A stretch of DNA of 64,000 nucleotides, from positions 62,001 through 126,000 of the forward strand of contig JAMZAV010000901.1 of assembly GCA_024449915.1 (NCBI GenBank), written 5' to 3'. This DNA is from Sweltsa coloradensis. Its lineage: Eukaryota > Arthropoda > Insecta > Plecoptera > Chloroperlidae. Numbering within the stretch: the first letter of the stretch is position 1; every line of letters begins with the position of its first letter. Below the pieces are notes generated by a model. That model saw only the letters and a list, made by a program, of their open reading frames with translations, made no database searches and was not told the DNA's origin. This document shows, one piece after another, positions 61,490 to 64,000 of this stretch. The position numbers and the translations under genes are program-made.

Positions 61490-61825
61490 TTTCCGATTCA
61501 ACCGGTAACACGGGCTATCGGTTAACTGGTTTAAACCGACAATCGGAATATCTAACCTGTTTACACCAAAACCCGACATGCTAGAATAACCGGTCATACC
61601 AAAAATCGGTACACCGGTTCATACCGAAACTCAATTTACCGGTTTGTACCGAAAACCGGTATGAAACAGATATACCGGTTAACACCGAAAACTGGTATGA
61701 AACTGGTTCACCAAAAACCAATATACCTGTTAAACCGGTTAATACCAAAAACCGGTATATCGGTTATTTAGCAACTTGTATACCGGTTTGTAGGTATAGG
61801 CCTACAAAATAACCGGTATACCGAA
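61490..61825. repeat. ACCGGT/AACCGGTT-dense cluster
   Basis: About ten exact ACCGGT hexamers plus many near matches (CGGTAT, ACTGGT) in 335 bp, irregularly spaced. This is far above expectation in AT-rich DNA. AACCGGTT is the Grainyhead/CP2 consensus. It could equally be a degenerate simple repeat. Confidence 0.7.
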
Positions 61826-62235
61826 TTACCGAAAAGGCCTAGCCTTTGTGATATTTCATTGACCTTGGCAAAAGTAGAGACACGGATCGCCGGGCGATGA
61901 CATCAAGACACCACACTACTACATTCACTGACTCACTGTTATCTTGCTTGGCCTTCATAAGGGGGGGGGGGGGGGGGGGAGGGGGGACAGTCTTGGGGAG
62001 AAACTTTTGTGGAAACGCGTTCCTTTTCTTAAATTGGGAACTTGTAAGGTCTTTTCTTTTCATTCTACACCCTTTTTTATATTTGATTCATTCATTTTAA
62101 TGCATATAATATATTTTTTTTATTTGTTACCAAAATTGTTGTGTTTAAATGCATTGTTGTTGTAATGCTACTATTTCAAATATTTACGAAAATGAAGTTT
62201 ATTGTTGTTTCTGCATCTATGTAATTAGATTTATT

Positions 62236-62330
62236 TAGTTGTCCTCCTTTGTAAATCAGTTTTTATAACTGAATAGGATAGACGTTAAATAAATAAATAA
62301 AATAAATAAATAAATAAATAAATATAAGTT
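62236..62330 (+). repeat. LINE 3' end, TTGTCCTCCTTTGTAAATCAG family (copy 2)
   Basis: Same 3' end as 34946-35012, followed by about nine AAAT units. Confidence 0.65.
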
Positions 62331-62427
62331 ACTATTTCATGGGAACTTGGAACGATTTGAACTTTCCTTTATAAGTTCCTTTCGCCGTAAACTGCAGTCC
62401 AGTATGAAAACTATCTTGTGACATCTC

Positions 62428-62670
62428 GTGTTTTCGAAAATAGAGCCACCCTCGTCAGATGGCCTGGGACTGACTTTAATAAAGAAAAGTACTTATGATA
62501 AATTTACTCATATAACATTTATTATTATTTAATTCAGTGGTGGTATAAGGAACGTAAATGGAACTAAGTTCCTTTTGAGGAACGAGGAATGTCTCAGTTA
62601 CTTTGTTTTTGAAAAGGAACTAGGAACGTCTCAGTTAGCCTACTTAGGCAGAAGTAACAAATTTTAAAAG
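62428..62670 (+). repeat. Dispersed repeat, copy 2 (first copy at 1318-1530)
   Basis: Same family as 1318-1530. It lies directly downstream of an (AAAT)n-tailed LINE 3' end and carries short indels relative to copy 1. Confidence 0.75.
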
Positions 62671-63229
62671 TTTCTTAAACGTGTCCAAGACTGAGGACGG
62701 AAGCACTTGTTTTGTTGTTTAATCTATGACAACATTTTCACACACATCGCGGGAGCAAGCGCGAGAGAGAAAAGATAAGATAAGATAAGACCCACACCCA
62801 ACATAAGAACATAATGTTTTTTCAGGCGCACACACTGTGCGCGTACTGAAAATAGTATTGTTCTTCTCTTTGTGTTTCATAACAACAAGCTTACTCACGA
62901 CAGGGGGCTTACCGTTCGACAGTAGTCTATAAAACTGTCTCAGCCGTCATATTACGCTCTTGATCACCACCCACTGGACTAGCATAAAATAACTGATTTG
63001 GATTGTACATTCGCATCAGCTTGAACACGCGGGCAGTGTCGCCGGCGGCCAGCAGCTGTTCTTTTCTGCAGCGTGAGGAAATACGAGACGGCTGTCGGCT
63101 TCCAAGCCCCAAGCCGTTGCCTAGCAACCCTGCATGGCGACTCCTCCCATACGTCGGTCGAGAAGATATCCACTTTCACATCCAAAGTTGGCCGGGAAGT
63201 TATCGCCCCACCAAAAAACACTCTTAAAA

Positions 63230-63985
63230 AAATAACAACAGTTGAAAATCATCTCCAAAATTTACTTTTTGGACGCCCCTGTACACCGCATCCACCACTG
63301 GCCAACTAGCCAACAAGTGAATTTTACTAAATAATTACAACCCTAACATAATTTATCAGTTTTAACCAAAACGGGCAATTTGGGGCCATTTTGACTTTGA
63401 TTTTGGAAAACTCAAAATTGTTATTTCCGGGACATACGAGAAAATAAAATTATGCTTAACATTCTATTTTCAAATCCTCACACGAATCTTAGACCCAAAG
63501 TAGATTTTGTCAAACGATTTGACATAAAAAAAATAAAAACATGAAAATCATCCCCAAAATTTACTTTTTGGACGGCCCTGTACGCCGCATCCACCACTGG
63601 TCACTGGACAACAAGTGGATTTCTACTAACAAATATTCACCCTAACATAATTTATCAGTTTTAACCAAAACAAGCAATTTGGGGCCATTTTGACTTTGAT
63701 TTTGGAAAACTCAAAAAAGTTATTTCCGGTAAATACAAGGAGCAAAAATATGGATAAAATTCTATTTTGCATTCCTTACACGAATCAAAAGTCAAAAATA
63801 GATTTCGTTCAACGGTTTGACCTAAAAAAAATAAAAACTGTTACAAAAAACAGCACAATTGACCCTTTGGGCACCCCTGTACCCCGCTCCCACTACTCGC
63901 CAACTGGCCAACAAGTGGATTTCTACTCCAAAATAACCACCCTAACATAATATATGGGTCTCTATTTCTCCGCAGGGGGGGGGGG
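63230..63985 (-). repeat. Right subrepeat array (~3 units)
   Basis: CAACAAGTG(G/A)ATTT markers near 63313, 63612 and 63911. The outermost unit ends TGGGTCTCTATTTCTCCGCA plus a G-tract and mirrors the left terminus at 52768. Confidence 0.9.
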
Positions 63986-64000
63986 GGGGAGGGTCTCACT

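Larger units (their letters stand above)
52765..64000. mobile_element. Foldback-like element with inverted ends made of ~290-bp subrepeats (right edge at or near window end)
   Basis: Left terminus about 52768: C-tract, TGCGGAGAAATGGAGACCCA, then TATATTATGTTAGGGTGG. The right terminus near 63985 is its inverse (TGGGTCTCTATTTCTCCGCA then a G-tract). Left arm about five subrepeats, to about 54360; right arm about three, 63230-63985. Each contains AGAAATCCACTTGTTGGCCA and CCGGAAATAAC. Tandem-repeat inverted arms are typical of foldback elements. The interior holds a decayed nuclease-like gene, further inverted subrepeats (55282-55773, 57661-57840), a pogo element, two HINEs and unassigned DNA. 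Confidence 0.65.

Overview
This window is AT-rich genomic DNA from a multicellular animal, most likely an invertebrate. The evidence is short exons with canonical GT/AG sites separated by long introns, animal-type non-LTR retrotransposons, hAT, pogo and piggyBac-like DNA transposons, and Helentron-type repeats. No bacterial operon, viral genome or CRISPR array is present. I cannot name the species or phylum from the sequence.

One host gene was recognised. It lies on the minus strand from about 46.5 kb down to 8.16 kb and has ten exons. The exons encode an acidic linker, a complete cysteine-rich ADD domain and a DNMT3-type methyltransferase fold. All ten exons join in phase into a 431-residue open frame ending in TGA, and the 5' end lies upstream of the recognised part. 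The frame is intact and the splice sites are good, but the catalytic motif-IV cysteine is replaced by threonine. The loop after it, the RxR motif and the target-recognition segment are missing or altered. This looks like a catalytically dead DNMT3 paralogue, similar in principle to mammalian DNMT3L but probably arising independently. The introns (5-14 kb) are filled with mobile elements.

Layout. 0-8 kb: a large palindrome, MITEs, Helentron-type repeats, a hAT transposase fossil, and a 0.5 kb inverted repeat just downstream of the DNMT3 stop codon. 8-24 kb: the DNMT3 catalytic exons, many copies of one Helentron-associated repeat (5' TGGATGAGCG, 3' CCTAGT), nested hAT elements, a piggyBac-like MITE and a LINE fragment. 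24-36 kb: LINE fragments, three hAT-type elements with perfect 8-bp target duplications, a TAGGGTTGCC element, and the second ADD exon. 36-40 kb: an ADD exon, a hammerhead-ribozyme motif, and an R4/Dong-like retrotransposon embedded in a (TAA)n array. 40-49 kb: the remaining ADD exons, a LINE and smaller repeats. 49.4-52.5 kb: a complex inverted duplication with a minisatellite and a TATA-like promoter. 52.77-64 kb: a foldback-like structure with 290-bp subterminal repeats as inverted ends. It encloses a decayed gene with a FEN/XPG-like acidic signature and a nested pogo-type transposon.

Almost all other open frames in the window are chance frames or recurring frames inside repeats.
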